From Saccoglossus kowalevskii (lineage: Eukaryota; Hemichordata; Enteropneusta; Harrimaniidae), in contig NW_003116453.1 in the NCBI RefSeq assembly GCF_000003605.2, forward strand, positions 843,808 to 907,807: DNA of 64,000 nt. Direction: 5' to 3'. The stretch's first letter is position 1; every line of letters begins with the position of its first letter. Below are positions 25,447 to 40,260 of the stretch, piece after piece. The notes below the pieces were generated by a model. The model did not search any database, was not told where the DNA came from, and worked only from the letters and a program-made list of their open reading frames with translations. The position numbers and the translations under genes were made by a program.

Positions 25447-25695
25447 TTATAAATGCCTTGTAGCCGAATTCTCCATAAAGTAGTTATTTCCCAAGATAGT
25501 AGACGGGGTTCGAAGCCATCCATGACAATCACAAACCATGACAGCCGAATCTGTTTGCATTGAGTGAAGCATGCTCATCAAACAGTCAGTTTGAATCATT
25601 GGGCCACCTGTTATGTTACGTGCAAGCCTGGCCAATATAATGTCACATGGCTCAGAGTATGTGGTTTCAGCAGTATGCTTTGAATCGTGATTCTC
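25447..25695 (-). CDS. Candidate 3'-terminal exon of an unidentified gene
   Basis: Acceptor attactgatgcag, then 82 sense codons to TAA at 25447: ENHDSKHTAETTYSEPCDII, LARLARNITGGPMIQTDCLM, SMLHSMQTDSAVMVCDCHGW, then LRTPSTILGNNYFMENSATR and HL. The composition is clearly protein-like, with four Cys, one NIT glycosylation sequon and no repeats. A minus-strand AATAAA-type signal (atttatt on plus, near 25305) lies about 140 bases downstream. I do not recognise the family and found no convincing upstream exon in phase. Confidence 0.35.
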   Translation of the reverse strand, partial: ENHDSKHTAETTYSEPCDIILARLARNITGGPMIQTDCLMSMLHSMQTDSAVMVCDCHGWLRTPSTILGNNYFMENSATRHL

Positions 25696-28600
25696 CTGCA
25701 TCAGTAATAATATTGCAATAATTTTAGATTTATTAAATAAAACTGTGTAATATAATTTAATTTTGTAAGAAGCATTATACGCACCGTATTATTGTAATCT
25801 GGTTGGTAATGAATTGTGGTTCATTGATTATTTAAGATTATTAAGATATTTTGGAATGATTGAAGGCATCTTTAAAATTATGTGTTTGTAACATAGTTTT
25901 GTTATTATATAAGTTATAATGAATAACTAATATGTATATGATTTTTATTTACTCGAGGTAAATTTAATGTCTAAAAGTAATATCTAATTTTGACGAGTCG
26001 CGTCGCGTCGCGTCGAGGTTCATGGGACACTTCATGATATTGCATACGCTCCATTTGAAACTAGCAATACGTATTTGTTGATTATGCTTCTAACGATTCG
26101 TATATCACTTAGACGATTTTGGAAATTGTTGAATTGGTCGGAAAATGAATAACGTCCATCCATGCTTCGATAAGTGGTTTGGATAGACTTGCTGCGCGAC
26201 TGGTGTCAGGGTAAATACAAAATTAGACGTAACGTTACAAATATGGTAAGGTAGTGCAGTAAAACTATTTTCATGAGTCGTCAAATATGGGGAGGGGGTC
26301 ATATTTTACTGTATGAAATGCACGTTCTATGTATGATAATGAATAATAAATATGTGTAAGAAAGTTTTGTAATATAGATACGCAATGTCCCGTTCTTTGC
26401 GGATCTTGCGTAATACGTGAAAGACGCGTACCGAACGTTTGATTTTGAACTTGAATTTCCTTCTTTTTTATAGTTCAGCGTCAAAATGCCGATCTTTCTG
26501 AGGAAAATACGGCGTTGAGACACAATTACTTTATTATAATTGACCATCTTCAAATGTTTATAGCGCATTATTAGACGTGAAAATACCTCCAAAATACATT
26601 TGTCAAATCTTACATTTCCTGATACCCATTAAATATTAATTACGTTTGATGTGAACAAACAAAATATTTATTGCTCGATTGTATTGCCATTGCCAAGTTC
26701 AATATAAAACAGGTCAAACATAAAAGAGAAAGAGTGCATTTTCAGTCCGATTTGTGTAGCTCTTTTATTTATCAATGTTATGTATGTTAACAATTCCTAA
26801 TCTAATATGGTCATTGGTAATCCGACTACTGATTTAGATATTTATGTTTATTCACTAGTATATTAATTAGATTTCTCAATGCGTGAATTCTTGTTTAAAA
26901 TTTGGAGTGGCAGCTTAAAATATACCCATAGTCCTTGCCTAATTTTCTTAAATGGATGAAAACTTAAGCTGACCCTGAACGTGCTAAATGCACTTCAGTT
27001 ATGGTAGATCACATTCGTTGATAACATCACGACAGATAATTTGTTCTAAGATACGAATTACTGACAAAGATATTTAGCAGTAGAGAAAAAAGGGAATTAT
27101 CAGGATTATAAATATAAATGAGGAAGTGCAACAGTTAAATTATGTCATTTAGATTTGATATGATAAGACGTAAAACACAGTACATTCTACTTTCAGAATT
27201 TAAGAATTAGACACTACGAATTGCTCTAATCATCACATGTACTTGTATTTAAGATATTGTGTTATACACTTTCAGCAAATTCTTTTTTTTTATCACATCA
27301 CATCACATAACTGAATATGTTTTGGTAATATTCAATACTCTTTTCCAACTATTATATGAGAACAATAATATTTCGACGAACAATAATGTCATGTACTATG
27401 ATAATTCAGATATAAGTTTGAAGTCAGAAATACTTAGTGCTATGAATTATGAGCGAACAAAAACAGATAATAGGCATAACCTCGTTTAGTTTCATCAGTG
27501 ATTTTCCAAATCCCTATAGATTTGAAAACAGATTTCATAGCAGATTTGACGATATGTCATATATCCACTCCTAAGAGTTTAGCCACGAAGCGGAAAAAAC
27601 ATTAAAAATGTAAAAGAGCTAAACACAAATTATTGAAGACATTATCGTAGAGATTCTATCAGATTAGTACGTCATTGAAGCAATTATTAGAGATTTAATC
27701 ACAATTGTATCCCATCATAAACTTGTATGTGTGTAATCTGTGTTTTCATCCGACGGATTTACGTCACCATATGCAATCGTTGGTGCTGCTAAAGTTGTTT
27801 GATGTGGTGTCGCAAATTGCGCACTGTTAATATTCGTATCATTAATACGACCGTTTAATGTCCTTAACGATGGTCGGGAGTATTGTCATTAAAACATTGG
27901 CCTATTGTTTTTTAATAGAATATGAACGTGGATAATCTCTAAAAACAAATATAAGTAAACGAGGAGATTCACAACCGAGAATTGGATATGCATATATATT
28001 AGGTTATTAGACTTTGTAATTATGTTATTATCCACAGAATAACAAACTTATAACTATGTCAAAGTGCATATAAGTGCATAGGAGAATATGACTGACTAAA
28101 TAAAAGGATTAATGGACAAAATGTTTCTGAATGGTCACAACTGTTGGCGGTTGCTCAGTTTTAAACATTGCGTTTTGCAATATGATCTACAAATAATAAT
28201 AAGTCTGAGACACACTTAAGTTTTGTTTAATACGTTGAGTATCCTTCGAAAGCACTGTGAGCAATTCAGTACTGTGGGACGAATAAACGACTAAAGACTT
28301 TTAACCCCGTTGAGAAATTAGCTGGTCAGCTTTCCGGAAAATATACTTTCATGGTCATATGCGAAACGTTATAGAAAATGTCTTTAAGCATTATTAATGT
28401 TATGGGTATTCACCCTGTCACTGTCTTAATGGGAATTGCAGTCATGATCAGTTGAACACAAATATACTTAAAAACACTTCCCTCAGTCCAGTTGGAATTG
28501 GATATCAAATTTCAGAACGATTTTCCAAGTTACAAATACGCTTGTAGGCTAACCGGAAAGGTCAAGCCATGTTTACGTAAAATAACCAACCAAACGTCAT

Positions 28601-30785
28601 TCTCCTACGTCATACGCATATCAGATGAGGTTGATATCACGTCATTTGCCGATCATGCCAGGCACGTCATTGCTTTTTCCCGCGTAATTTTCGATATTAT
28701 TATATAATTTAAAACCAGTAACGAAAAGCGGTGAAATAAATATAATGAAGAAGATCGGATAAAGATATTGTTTGTAAGAGCGTTATTGATCTCAGTGAGT
28801 TTAAAACTTTGGGCATGGCTTCAGCATGTTTATTGTTTTAGACTTCTATAGATGAATCATCACAACGAATTCAAGTTGCACTGATGGTTCATGGGAGTAT
28901 ACACTTTGGGTCCGCGTACATTGCACGCTATTTGGAGACAATTTTGTGACATACTGTGGTGCGCGTCAGCTTACAGCGGCGAGGCGTTGTGCAATGACCG
29001 TCAATATTTTGACCATAAGTATTATTGGGATCAGATGACAAAATACCGGAAGTACATTTACACAGTCACGCTTTTGAGGAATGCATTTGATAGTTAGTCA
29101 ATAACGTAATTTGTGTATATTTTGTGAAAGGTTGATATATTGCAATAAGGATGAAACATCCTAACAAAATTCCCATTCAAATACATGCTACATAACTTGT
29201 TTCATTATCTAAGTTGCCACTAGCAGTAAACGTATTTGTCATATAGTTAAACTGTTAATTTTCTTCATACTAATCTTCAATATTATTCATTTTAAATTGT
29301 CAGTATTGAAACAAACATATCGAAAATGAGGTATTCTTAAAGATGTAAAAGCTAATATATAACATGGAGAAAACGTCTGTTGTATAGCCACGGAAAAGAT
29401 TAAGTTATTATTACTTTATAGTAACAATCCGAAAGGTTTCGAGTTTACGTTGTACCGTTAGACAATGCAATGTTTATATTGCATCTTTCTACACAAGAGC
29501 GTATAGGGAAAGTGCTTGACACTTAAGTACAGGATAATGCGCCGAGTACGAGGACTCATCTGAGATATAAAGTCCTGTTCGAGATAAATTCCCGGGAGGA
29601 GGGGGACTTAATATCCAGTACTCCAGAAGAGTACGAAGGCTTTATCTTATTCAAAAGCCACCGATAAAACCATCTATAGATATATATTTTAGTACAATTC
29701 TCACACTTTTGAAACCATCTAGTGAATCCTGTCAACAATTCTCCACGGAATGTGAAATGGGATCATGCCAAATTGAATATGCTATAAAAGTCCGAGAACA
29801 GTTCGTATTAGAACAGAACAGTTCAACTTGGTCAGTGTGCTATGTACTTAATTTACTACAATTTATAAATTTACTACAATTTATAAAACAAAGAGATCTG
29901 TCGAGTGTATATAAATAAAGTGGGGTCTACAAGTACAACTCAGAGTTGGATGCTCCCCGAGAAAGTACAGATGAGTGACTTAGTTAATCAGGTTTTAACT
30001 TACGCCAATAACAATATTGTATTATTAAGACACCAGAAAAATCCAACAACATAAGTCACAGGCACGATGGATTGTTTTATTTATTTGAAGTGGTTATATA
30101 CATTTGAACATATGAATCGTGACTAACTGGTAGAACTAGTTTTTGAAAATGAAGTGTATGCTGCAATACGAAGACTGCAGGTATTGTTACGTTATCTGCA
30201 TGTTAACAATTTGAATGATAGCATCAAGTCATTAAATATATGGTAAACAGGAAATTACCCTGGGGTAGGATAATTAGAGATGATATGCACAGTAATAGCC
30301 CCGCCAACAAAAATGGCCCAGGCACACGTACTATGATTAGCTTTGTCTGCCAGACTTGTAGGTCACTTTGAGTGACTATTATTAGTTTGTATCAAAGTCA
30401 TTTTAGTAATATCAATCTCATTACAGTTTGAGTTTAATTGATCGATCTTTATTCATATGTCAGTTTATAAAATAGTTATCTTAATGCTGTATATGTGACA
30501 CAGTTAGTAAATGCCGTTAGGCATAAGTATGACATTTTGTTTTTTTATCGACCGTTTAATAAACGTTTGTTTCATGTTGGCATATTGACAATTGTATCCA
30601 GGTTTTCAACTTTTGTTTTCATAGCACATGCAGACACTTATTCCAACTCGTCACGTAACTCATCCAAGTCAACCCACGTTGGTACGAAGTTGTAGAAACT
30701 GATATGCGATAGGTTCAGTGCACACGTCACGAATACTTGGAAATCTGTTAGTGCACACGTCACTTAAACGGAAATTCATTTGTAC

Positions 30786-30830
30786 TTAGTTCTATCAGGG
30801 AGCTGTAATGAGACAGCTCCCTGGTTCTAT
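30786..30830. repeat. Perfect hairpin flanked by direct repeats
   Basis: CAGGGAGCTGT-aatgag-ACAGCTCCCTG forms an 11-bp stem with a 6-nt loop. GTTCTATCA occurs on both sides, overlapping the first C of the stem. It could be a tiny fold-back insertion with target duplication. Confidence 0.7.
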
Positions 30831-32505
30831 CAAATGACATCCTTTACTCTAACGATGACGTCATTAGCGCGAATGTGCTCTTTCTTATTACATACTTTTT
30901 CCAGTGACGTCATCGGCAACGACACACGACGCTTGTACCTTAATTTGAATATCGCGCTGACGTCAGGCGCGGGATGTGAGCACAACTTATGAATATTATG
31001 CATTGGCCATGCAATATGCAGCGGATAATGACGCGCATGTTCTGTGTCTCTGCGTATCTAGTCCAACCGTTAAATTGGCATACAGACTTGCCATGTCGAC
31101 ATATTATGTAATTAAGGCCACGTATTGCCGGAGTTTCATAACGAAAACCCTTTGGTCACATTGTATTCTTTAATTCTGTAGACCATTTTGTAGTTGATGA
31201 ATTAGTATTGACGATCAGATATTCGTCTTCGACGAGACATGTTTGAGACACATTGTTGAATAATTAATGTACAAGACGATGATTAATGCTGTATGAATGT
31301 TTTATTTTCTAAAAGTGAACATGTGATCGAGAAAGTAGGTCCCAGGATGAACAATGACCATTAAATCTTAGAGTTGCGTTGATCCGTTTGATGTGATACC
31401 GCTTGTTTAATTCACCCTTATGAGCAATTGATTAAAACTTAGTCCAGTCCTGGCTGATTGCGTTATCTCTAGCTTTGAGTATCAAGCCCAATGGCGCCTG
31501 CATCAGAGTAGTGGTAATCCCTTATATAGGAGCAAATCAAACCGATAATTACTTAGTACAGTAAACACGCACCGCTTGTAGCTAAGTTTCCTGTGATGAC
31601 GATAAATAAGAGAGGTTCTTTGATTCTATGTACTACTTAACCTCAAACCGGTGGGCACTCACTACTAAAAGCTCTGGCGTGGTCGAATTTTGTGTAAATG
31701 CAATATATCGTCGGGTATGTCGTATAAGACCTATATCGAACGCGAAACAACGCGGTGACCGCTGTCCTTAAACGCCTCGATATAGTGGGAAATCCACAAA
31801 TCTCTAACAATGCGGTTAAGTCCTCACCACTTCTAGTTTCATAGCGACACTCCATTGTTTGCGGAATATTAAAATGTATATATGTGTGATCATCGAAATT
31901 AATTTCTAAAAAATATAAACATATGTAATTTGTGCAGACAAGTTACATTTTTTGAAAATACGTGTCTTGTGTACGTCAGCCGATGAGGTGCGCCCTCATC
32001 TCTGGTGACGTCTGAAATTAGTTGTGTGTTTTAGTCATAAGCTGACAAATCTGACAACCTTTTCAGCAAATGCAGGTTTTCTTACGGTACAAGCGATGGT
32101 ACTGAAAAGTAGGTGTCGTGTTTCCCGGATATATTTATGTCTTAGTACTAAGAAGTGTTAAACAGTGTGATAACTGTCTACACTTGAAATACAAAACATG
32201 TTTGTTTGTCAAATTTGATATGACACGCGTGTATACAGAAAATGTAGCTTGATATATTTGCATAAACCTCCTTGCATTTTCGGACACTTTCATTTTAACC
32301 GAAAATGTTCTCTTTGGGGAGTAAGCAAAGCATTCCATTTAGATGAGCTGAAACGCCAAGGTTTCAGAATAAACATAGCACAACTCGACTTTATTTTGTC
32401 TGCATATATATTGTCACATTTTTTGTAAATATGTGGTTCAAAATCTCCCCTAAAAACTAATGTTGCTATTTACGATGCGATTTAACCAATAATTATTCAT
32501 TGATA

Positions 32506-32630
32506 ATAAAGCGCGAGAGTCGTCATTACAAGCGTCTACCCATGAGCCTTTGCGTTTTTAGGGTAATGTTGTTATCGTCGCTTGAGAATCAATTCCCGCG
32601 CATGCTCATGAGACGACCCAACCGATTTAA
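32506..32630. mobile_element. TTAA-flanked MITE copy 4 (5' internal deletion)
   Basis: ataaagcgcgagagtcgtca joins directly to tacaagcgtctacccatgag; the CACCTGCGCATGCG...TTGTTTAC part is missing. The right end is agacgacccaaccgatttaa. It is the most degraded copy at its ends. Confidence 0.8.
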
Positions 32631-35600
32631 GCAATCAAATATAACAGCATTATTTTCAAACGAACTTGTCTTCGTGAACCCTCCCCGTTGAAACTGTCAA
32701 TAGTATGCAAGCATGCCAGAAAACGAGGATCGTAGCTACTCGGGCGAATCGAGACGTTGAAGAGTGCAATCTTCAGTGCTAATGGAGGTTGAGTCATAGA
32801 TTTTAAATAACATGCTCGAGTTGATATTATACATAGAAAATACAATCTCAAGCTTAAAGTTAATCTATGTGAAATGCCGAACGTGGGGTTAATACCAGGG
32901 TTAATTATCACTTGAAATAACCGTATTCATGAAATAATAAGAGACATTTAGACGGGTTATAAGAGGTGATTATCTGGGGGTAAATACAGAAATCATTACC
33001 ACAGACAATATTATAACAACATGGTCTAGTAGGGTATGGGATTATTATAACCAAAAACTTTCAATTTACGTAAAACATGAAAGTATTTAGAACTAGAACT
33101 CACTTTTGCAAATATGAATACAACTACCACCAATATTGCGTAAGGGCCAACAATTGACGAGGAAAAAACATAATATTGTGGGAAATATGTGAAGACGAAC
33201 ATCATTTACCATTTATGGTTTCTTGTACTGCGGGGCATTCTTACTGTAAAACACTATAATTACAATGATTACCCGGGGTGATGACTCGTTAGATTCCAAA
33301 TAATCACGTGGGTATGTCGACTATGAATAAATTAGTCATGAGGGAATGCAAGAGTTTGTTTTAGTAGACGCCACTTAATTGGTAAGATAATTATATATTC
33401 AGTCAGCTACGAGGCAGTCAAACCGTCACATTGTGCAAGTTTAGTCACGTGCGTTTCAATAATTATTCAACTCTATATTTTACTATGAACAATATTGACT
33501 GGAACTGTTTATATTCTCGCCAGATCTCGTGAGATTTGTGTATGAGTTTCTTGATCATCCTATGAGGAGATTTGAAAATGTATGTTGTATTCTTTATGTT
33601 TTCATTGTTACTGAGAACAAAAAATAAGTGATCACCAGGCAACCTTTCAAAAACAAATATTCCGAAATATCTTGGAAAGTAATCAAAATGTACATATTTA
33701 CAGTGGTTTCTGTGGTGATTCAGATCTCAAAATTTCGTCAGGTGAGATGGAAAAGAAGAAAATAGCATTTATCATTATTGACATGAATCGTAATATTGTT
33801 AAAACATTTCTGAATTTTAATTTAGTGAATTTCGAGTACGATAATCTTGTCTCATTTTTTAAAATTGAAAGTTCTTACTCATGAAACATACCATATTGTA
33901 TTTCATTTTCACTTGGAATTTCAAATCGACGATGAAATGTTTGAAAGTAATATTAATAATTTTAACTACTGATTGTACTACATTACACACACTTAAACAT
34001 TATAAATATTCAAATTACCTACACTTTCTATTAGTCACATATTAATAACATATGCAGATCGTAATATGGAGATAGGCAAAGACAAATCTTTCTTAAATTA
34101 ATTTTGCTCGCCTAGATATGGTTACTTTAGAAAACAAAAATACGAGTCGTTAAACTAGTGACGTCATTAGCTCGTGATGACAATTTATAATTAGTATTAC
34201 ATGTGTAACGCGCATCTTTATTATTCAACTCTTTAACCTATCACGAAGCAATAGAGTCGTAAATTGTTGGGGGTGGGAGGTTATTTATGTCACGTGTAAT
34301 CCTTGCCACCAAGGATGAACACTCGCCAATGAATACTAAACTCTTTTCTTTTACTTTGAGATTTAACTAACGTATACAATACATCATTCGGTTTTCTGCT
34401 GTGTTATATATGTCATTAACACTGTCCAAACGTTTGAGAGAATGTGTCCGAGTTAGTACCACTGTTCTGCAAATTGAAAATATAAATATGATTGGGCCTA
34501 ACGGGTTACGAGTCCACTTAGAAATTCAGTTAATGTGAAAGATGTATTTAATATTCTTCGTTTATATAAATTTGCTCATTTTATTTCTTTATTATTAAAA
34601 TTCAGTTACTTGTAATCAAGACAACAGTGTGAGTCATTATGGTTGATTCAAGTGACGCCATGATTACGTCACTTGCCTCAATGTACGGGTTACTTCTATA
34701 TACCATACCTTAGCAAAATTGTTTTACTCTTCTGATTCTCACCAAAGCAACACAGTTGTCATGGTGAGCATCATCAAATATGCAGAGTTTCGCAACGATA
34801 TCCTAGTACTACCGTTTTATCTTCAGATGAGACCAATACACCGGCGCCGCACCCATAATAAAGCATGGGTTCGCATTGGTGAGAGGACTCGGTCAAGCGT
34901 TTTACTAAAAACCGACATTCGAATTCAGTGTGTGGTGAATATAATGGCGTTTGTCACGATTACAAAATCTCAATCAAAATTAGAACTGACGTAACCATAA
35001 CCATGCCATTCAGCGCGTAAAACAGATCAAATGTAGACAGCTGTGCAGACGACACCGACATTTTTAACCCAGCTGCGTCACTTCGCTGTGATTTATTTAT
35101 TGTCTCGAATGAACAATGCCACAGCAGTAATAAATACGGCTGCTGACGAATCTCAATCGAACCAGTAACGAGCGACATGAATTTTACTGGGCAATAAATG
35201 TGCATGAGTTGTTGACCACTCCGTCCAAATGTTATTTTAACTTGGTGTATGTTATAGTGAAACTAAAAATAAATTTCCCTGACATGCGTACAAAGCAATT
35301 CAGAACCATTACTTTGTCGACTCTAGGTGGCGCTGTTAACTAATTCTCACAGTGATGGTGTCCACATTGCTAAAGCACGAAACATCATTATTATACTAGT
35401 AGTTAGTCCAACACACCACCACTAATGTTACAGGAAAACAACCTGTAAGAATGAAAAATAATTGGAATCCTGGCGTTGCAGATTGTTTCCCTTTAATGCC
35501 AGAACTATACAGCTTACGTCGTGTCGGATACTTCATCGTATACTGTAAAACATGTTGAAAAAGCGACATAATATTTTAGCAAATTGTGGTAAAATGACGT

Positions 35601-38600
35601 AATAGCGAAATATAGACTTAGCGAATCTTTTTTTGTCTTTGTTGGTTTCCTATTTTCACAATAGTTGTCTGTCGCCTACCAAAACAAATGCGCAGTTGTC
35701 ACCTCCTTAAAAACAAAATAAAAACTGTCAAGTGTAATAAGGAAGCGCTCCAGATTATCACGTCTTCTGTGTTGATTACAAAGTGTGTGTGTGGAGAAAA
35801 ATACGTTGTTTGACCGCCATTTTGAATTTAAAATGAGTCACATAGCGACATCTTAAATTAGCGAATTGATTCTCTCGCTAAATTTGCTAAAAAGACATGC
35901 TCGCAAAAAAGACATGTTTTACAGTACTTTTGATCGGTGACATTCAATATGTTACTACAAGTGTGACGCCGTCACATACCTCGGGCTAGATACATGTGGT
36001 AAACTCGTGATATTTAAATTTACGTAGATTATGCGTAGATACATCTGCCAATTTAGTCTAGGACAGTGTTGCTTTTAACATGCTTTTACTAACATAACCA
36101 TGGGCGGCCCTTGTTTAAAAGGCGACTTTTAAAATACATCATTATAATTACGCTATCATATTCTTGCTAATGTCGTGCACAAATAATCATCGTCTGTGTA
36201 GTTTTAAATGTGTATTGAGTGGAAGGGGAGATCTGCAAAATCGCGTGCGTGATAAAAAAAACATGTCTGTTTTAAAAACAGCAAATGAAATGTTGCAGCT
36301 AGAAAATTATAAAATGCCATGCTTTGATAACAGGTTTAATTCGTTTTGCAGCGACAACCGCATTGTAATTACGATGCGAATATTCGTCTTACAATATTCA
36401 GCTAGCTACATTAAGGGATATAATACATTCTACAAATTGTATAGCTTAATTACGAATTAAATTAAATAATACAATCTAAATCTCAGAAGTCAAACTATTT
36501 GAAATATACCGAGGATCAATACATGGGGATGCAATTACCGGTATAACATTTAGTTTTTAACAATCTATCAGAATCCTGGAGGTGAATCATTTGCCAGGTG
36601 TCTTCGTACCATCATCGTCCTGAAAATGTGGTTAAAGGAATGTTTTTTCAAGGTTAGGACGTAGGTCCCGATATCCCCGATTAGGATACCAATTAACGCA
36701 AGACTCTGGACAGAATCATAGTTTTGGTTTGATGCAGGTTCAGTCGTGGTTTTGAGGCCTGATGGTACTAGGGACGCGTTTCTTTAGTCCATTCCAATGT
36801 TCGATCACGATCATGATTGGTGTTCATAATAGTCATGCTGCAATTGAAGATGGTGAAAAAAACGACAGATGGCCCTCGTACATAAACGAAGTAGCAAATA
36901 TTCAAATGTCTTAAAACGTATGCAATTGTTGCTAGCGGCATAAAAACATATATTTTCGAATAAAATATCTTCGGGTTTTCCACCGCGTTTGGTTGGTAGG
37001 CTTGAGGTACGTGCGGAAGTCGTTACCATTCGCTAAAGGCGTACACCAGGAAGATAGTTCAGTATATTTATTAAGCAGGTTTATTCTTAAAATACAGTAG
37101 ATCCGATCTACGACTTGTAACAGTCTTGCCTGTTAGTTTACAAGGTAATGAGGCTTCAGATCGTAATATGAGTCAGTAGCGACCTAACTTAGTCAGACAC
37201 ACGAACCTTCCGTCTAACACAGGTCAATTTTTGTGGTCGTAATTCCTTCGTTACATTATCTTTTGTCAAAATTTCAAAATTCGCCATCGTCACGCCATCA
37301 CCATTCTCCGAACATTGACTGAACATATGGAAACAATCTCTGACACAGGTGGATTTGTATATTCGAACATTCCTGTATTCTTAATGCGTGCATCTCTAGT
37401 GATATTCAAAAACAATAGAAAGACGAGCAGATCATTATGGCCACACTTAATCAGAAAACGTTTATTTTGTTTTCCAGTGAGCCATTCAGCTGAACGTTTC
37501 ACAGAAAGTGCCGTCAAGTGAAATTGTTATATAACTATAGCCCGTATAGAAGGCAACATCATCCCTAGTCATAACTTTTAACCTCTTCTTTGACAGCAGC
37601 CTTCTTCACAAAACATTGACACGTTTTGCAAATTATAGTGGTGCTATTCGCTTCCTTTTATTTTTAGCTAACGAAACACTTTTTTTTCTCAAACGTTCTA
37701 AACAATTTTTTTATTTCACTTTAGCATTTACGGCAATGATTAAAGGGACCCCTAAAAAAACTTATTGGAAGTGGGCGTTGGTGTACAAAATCCTGGCTCC
37801 TATAGCAAGTGAAAACCCTTAAATATAAACGAAGGGCGAGGATCCTTTCTTCGAAATAAATGATATTTTTTTTAATATTTTATAAATTTTCATTAAAAAA
37901 AAATAAATGCAGGCAAACGAACATTGACTTAACAACACGCAACACCTTCATGAAATGCACAGTAATTTGCATGGTTATGGGACGCAGATGCATTCTGAGT
38001 AATAGTCAAAGATGGATTCATACTGTGTCGTTATATAGTGAATACATGGTCAGATTTTAAAGGAAGAATAATTAGAGATGGCGTGTTGACGTCGCATTGT
38101 TTAGTGAGTTAAACGAGGCTGCAACACGCTTGTGGCTGCTACGTACATTTTAAAACCCTACCCTCGCTATCGTTACTGCGAATTTCGTGAAGGCAAACAT
38201 CCATAAAACCGATCATGCCTTCTTGAATTCACAGTTCAAACTACAGCGACTGTAAGAGTGATTACTACATCCCAGATATCGAAGAACTACTAGTAAATTG
38301 ACCATTTTCCGTTCACTGCGAGAATCACGCGTTATGTGTGAAATCGAACGTAAAAACAGAACAAACAAAGGTCATAGCGTCGTAGTGGCGTCAAACGTCG
38401 CGTGGGATTCGACAAACGCGAAAGTATTTTGGGGGCATTTCCATGCTTAATAATGTGCTGTACACATTTGATGATAGGCAATTTAGATTAAGTTAGGGTA
38501 TTCGGAAGCAATATTTCTCTGTCGAAGATCGGCCGGTCGATGTGAGCTACGAAATAAAGAAATTCGAGTTCAAAATCAAATCGTTCGATTTTTGCGGCAG

Positions 38601-39378
38601 ACGTTCGACGCGCGTCTTTCATGCATCTCGCGAGATCTCGCAATTGTACGGAAAATCACCTAATAGGCCAATGTTGAATTTATAAGCAAGCTAGTACCGG
38701 TATGAGAAACTGCCAAGCTTTGGTGTGACATGTCATGCTCATGTAAAAGATTATATAAGCAAACATACTTTGACATGTCTTTCGTAGAGCCAATTGTTCT
38801 GTAAGTGATTTGAACAACAAAACTCATAATTATTACTCGTGTAAAACGTGTTATTATGCGCATTAGGGGAGTTCTCAAATTGGCAAATTAAAAAAAAAAT
38901 CAAAATGTATTTCAAACCGCGTAAAAATACATTAGAAATCGATGTTCGCATCTAGACGAAATAGCCCTTTCAGGTTCATCCCCAGAAAACTTCATTTCAA
39001 CAATTTGAGAACACCCCTGAAATCATATAGATACCTTAACCCCCAAATGTATTTGCTGGTCGACTTCGATGATTTTTGCCGTATTATTTCAAATTAGAAA
39101 AGATGGAAGTGCCTGTAATTAATTTTCGTTTTTGAGAACAGTGGTAAATGTGAGTATGACAAAAGTCAAGAAAAGCAATGAGTAACTATTTTGTGGGCTA
39201 ATGTATCTTGGGGAGGTTTGGGATAAATTGAAGATTAAATATGCCATCGTCTTTGTTATTTTATTGTTGTAGGTTGATGTAATATACCGAAAATAGAAAA
39301 AAAAAATGGGGTCACCAGGCAATTTTTCGAGAAAATGCCAGATATGGTGATACTTTTCTATTATATGTATTACTTACT

Positions 39379-39545
39379 GTATATGTGCAGTAACATGCTC
39401 AGTAGTGCAAAATTTGAATTTTTTATCCCATAATGCTTTGTGTATATGTGCAGTAACATGCTCAGTAGTGCAAAATTTGAAATTCTATCCCATAATGCTT
39501 TGTGTATATGTGCAGTAACATGCTCGGTAGCGCAAAATTTTAATT
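39379..39545. repeat. Three tandem repeats of about 62-63 bp
   Basis: tatatgtgcagtaacatgct ... atcccataatgctttgtg occurs twice in full and a third time partially. An ORF of 99 codons crosses it on the minus strand; its repeat part is not convincing protein. Confidence 0.85.
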
Positions 39546-40140
39546 CGGAATAAACTGTTTCAAGATCGAATAGAGCACAGATGTTTCCCCCTTGTTTCCA
39601 GTTCACTAATACATCGATGACTTCAGGTAAGAGCCCTTCCGAAAGCATCGCGTACCACGCATCGACCAATCAGGAAATGATTAATTATTCATGCAGACGT
39701 GTCTGCAAGGTTCGGTGACTGTGCATATTTAATAAATGTCAAATTAAAGAGAAACATTACTCTTTATCTCTGTGTACTCGAATGAAACGATGTATGTATG
39801 CCGCACAGTTGGTCAGGTTGACTCGATGCTTGTGTACCTTACTTTAAATATAAACATAGTTGCGAAGTGTACTATCCTGAAAATTCATGAGAAGAAAAAA
39901 CTCATATAAGTATATTATTAAATCATGTATATAGTATATTAATATGACCCTTCATGAAAGCGCAGTTCTTGTTGTGTTCCATCTTCGCCACCCAAGGAAC
40001 GTTTGTTTCGAGCCACGCCTCCAAACTAATCCTTGGCAGATTGAACCACTACAGTTAATAGGCACCCTTAAAGACAAGGAGGGGAGTTGCGACAAAAATA
40101 CACAGTCAAACAGCTACCTTGTATCAATTTGAAAATACAG

Positions 40141-40260
40141 TTTTTCAGAGTTGACAGTTTCATAACTTTCATAACATGGTCGACATAAATATTCGTCACT
40201 TTGCCGACGAAGTATGCCACAAACAGCCTGCAACGTTGGCATAACAAATTGTGGGAATCT
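40141..40260 (-). CDS. Candidate exon with Cys pattern of a small zinc-binding module
   Basis: After the acceptor gcactttttcacccag the minus strand reads FPQFVMPTLQAVCGILRRQS then DEYLCRPCYESYETVNSEKL and YFQIDT, ending ACAAG|gtagct. VCG...LCRPC has the C-x(n)-CxxC look of a small zinc ribbon, but a partner Cys or His would have to come from another exon. The family is not identified and no neighbouring exon was found. Confidence 0.25.

Larger units (their letters stand above)
25696..40140. other. Long stretch without a supported gene
   Basis: AT-rich. Frames are short and unsupported. Contains MITE copy 4, the 30.8 kb hairpin, the 39.4 kb tandem repeat and a few CTCF-like boxes. Exons of large-intron genes could be hidden here. 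Confidence 0.5.

Noticed and set aside
31964-32012. gtcagccgatgaggtgcgccctcatc, suspected hammerhead ribozyme
   Set aside because: The invariant CUGAUGA core is not present and the GAAA/NUH spacing does not fit.
34960-35205. 81-codon minus-strand ORF ending in a hydrophobic stretch
   Set aside because: No splice or homology support. A single hydrophobic segment in a short frame is not enough.
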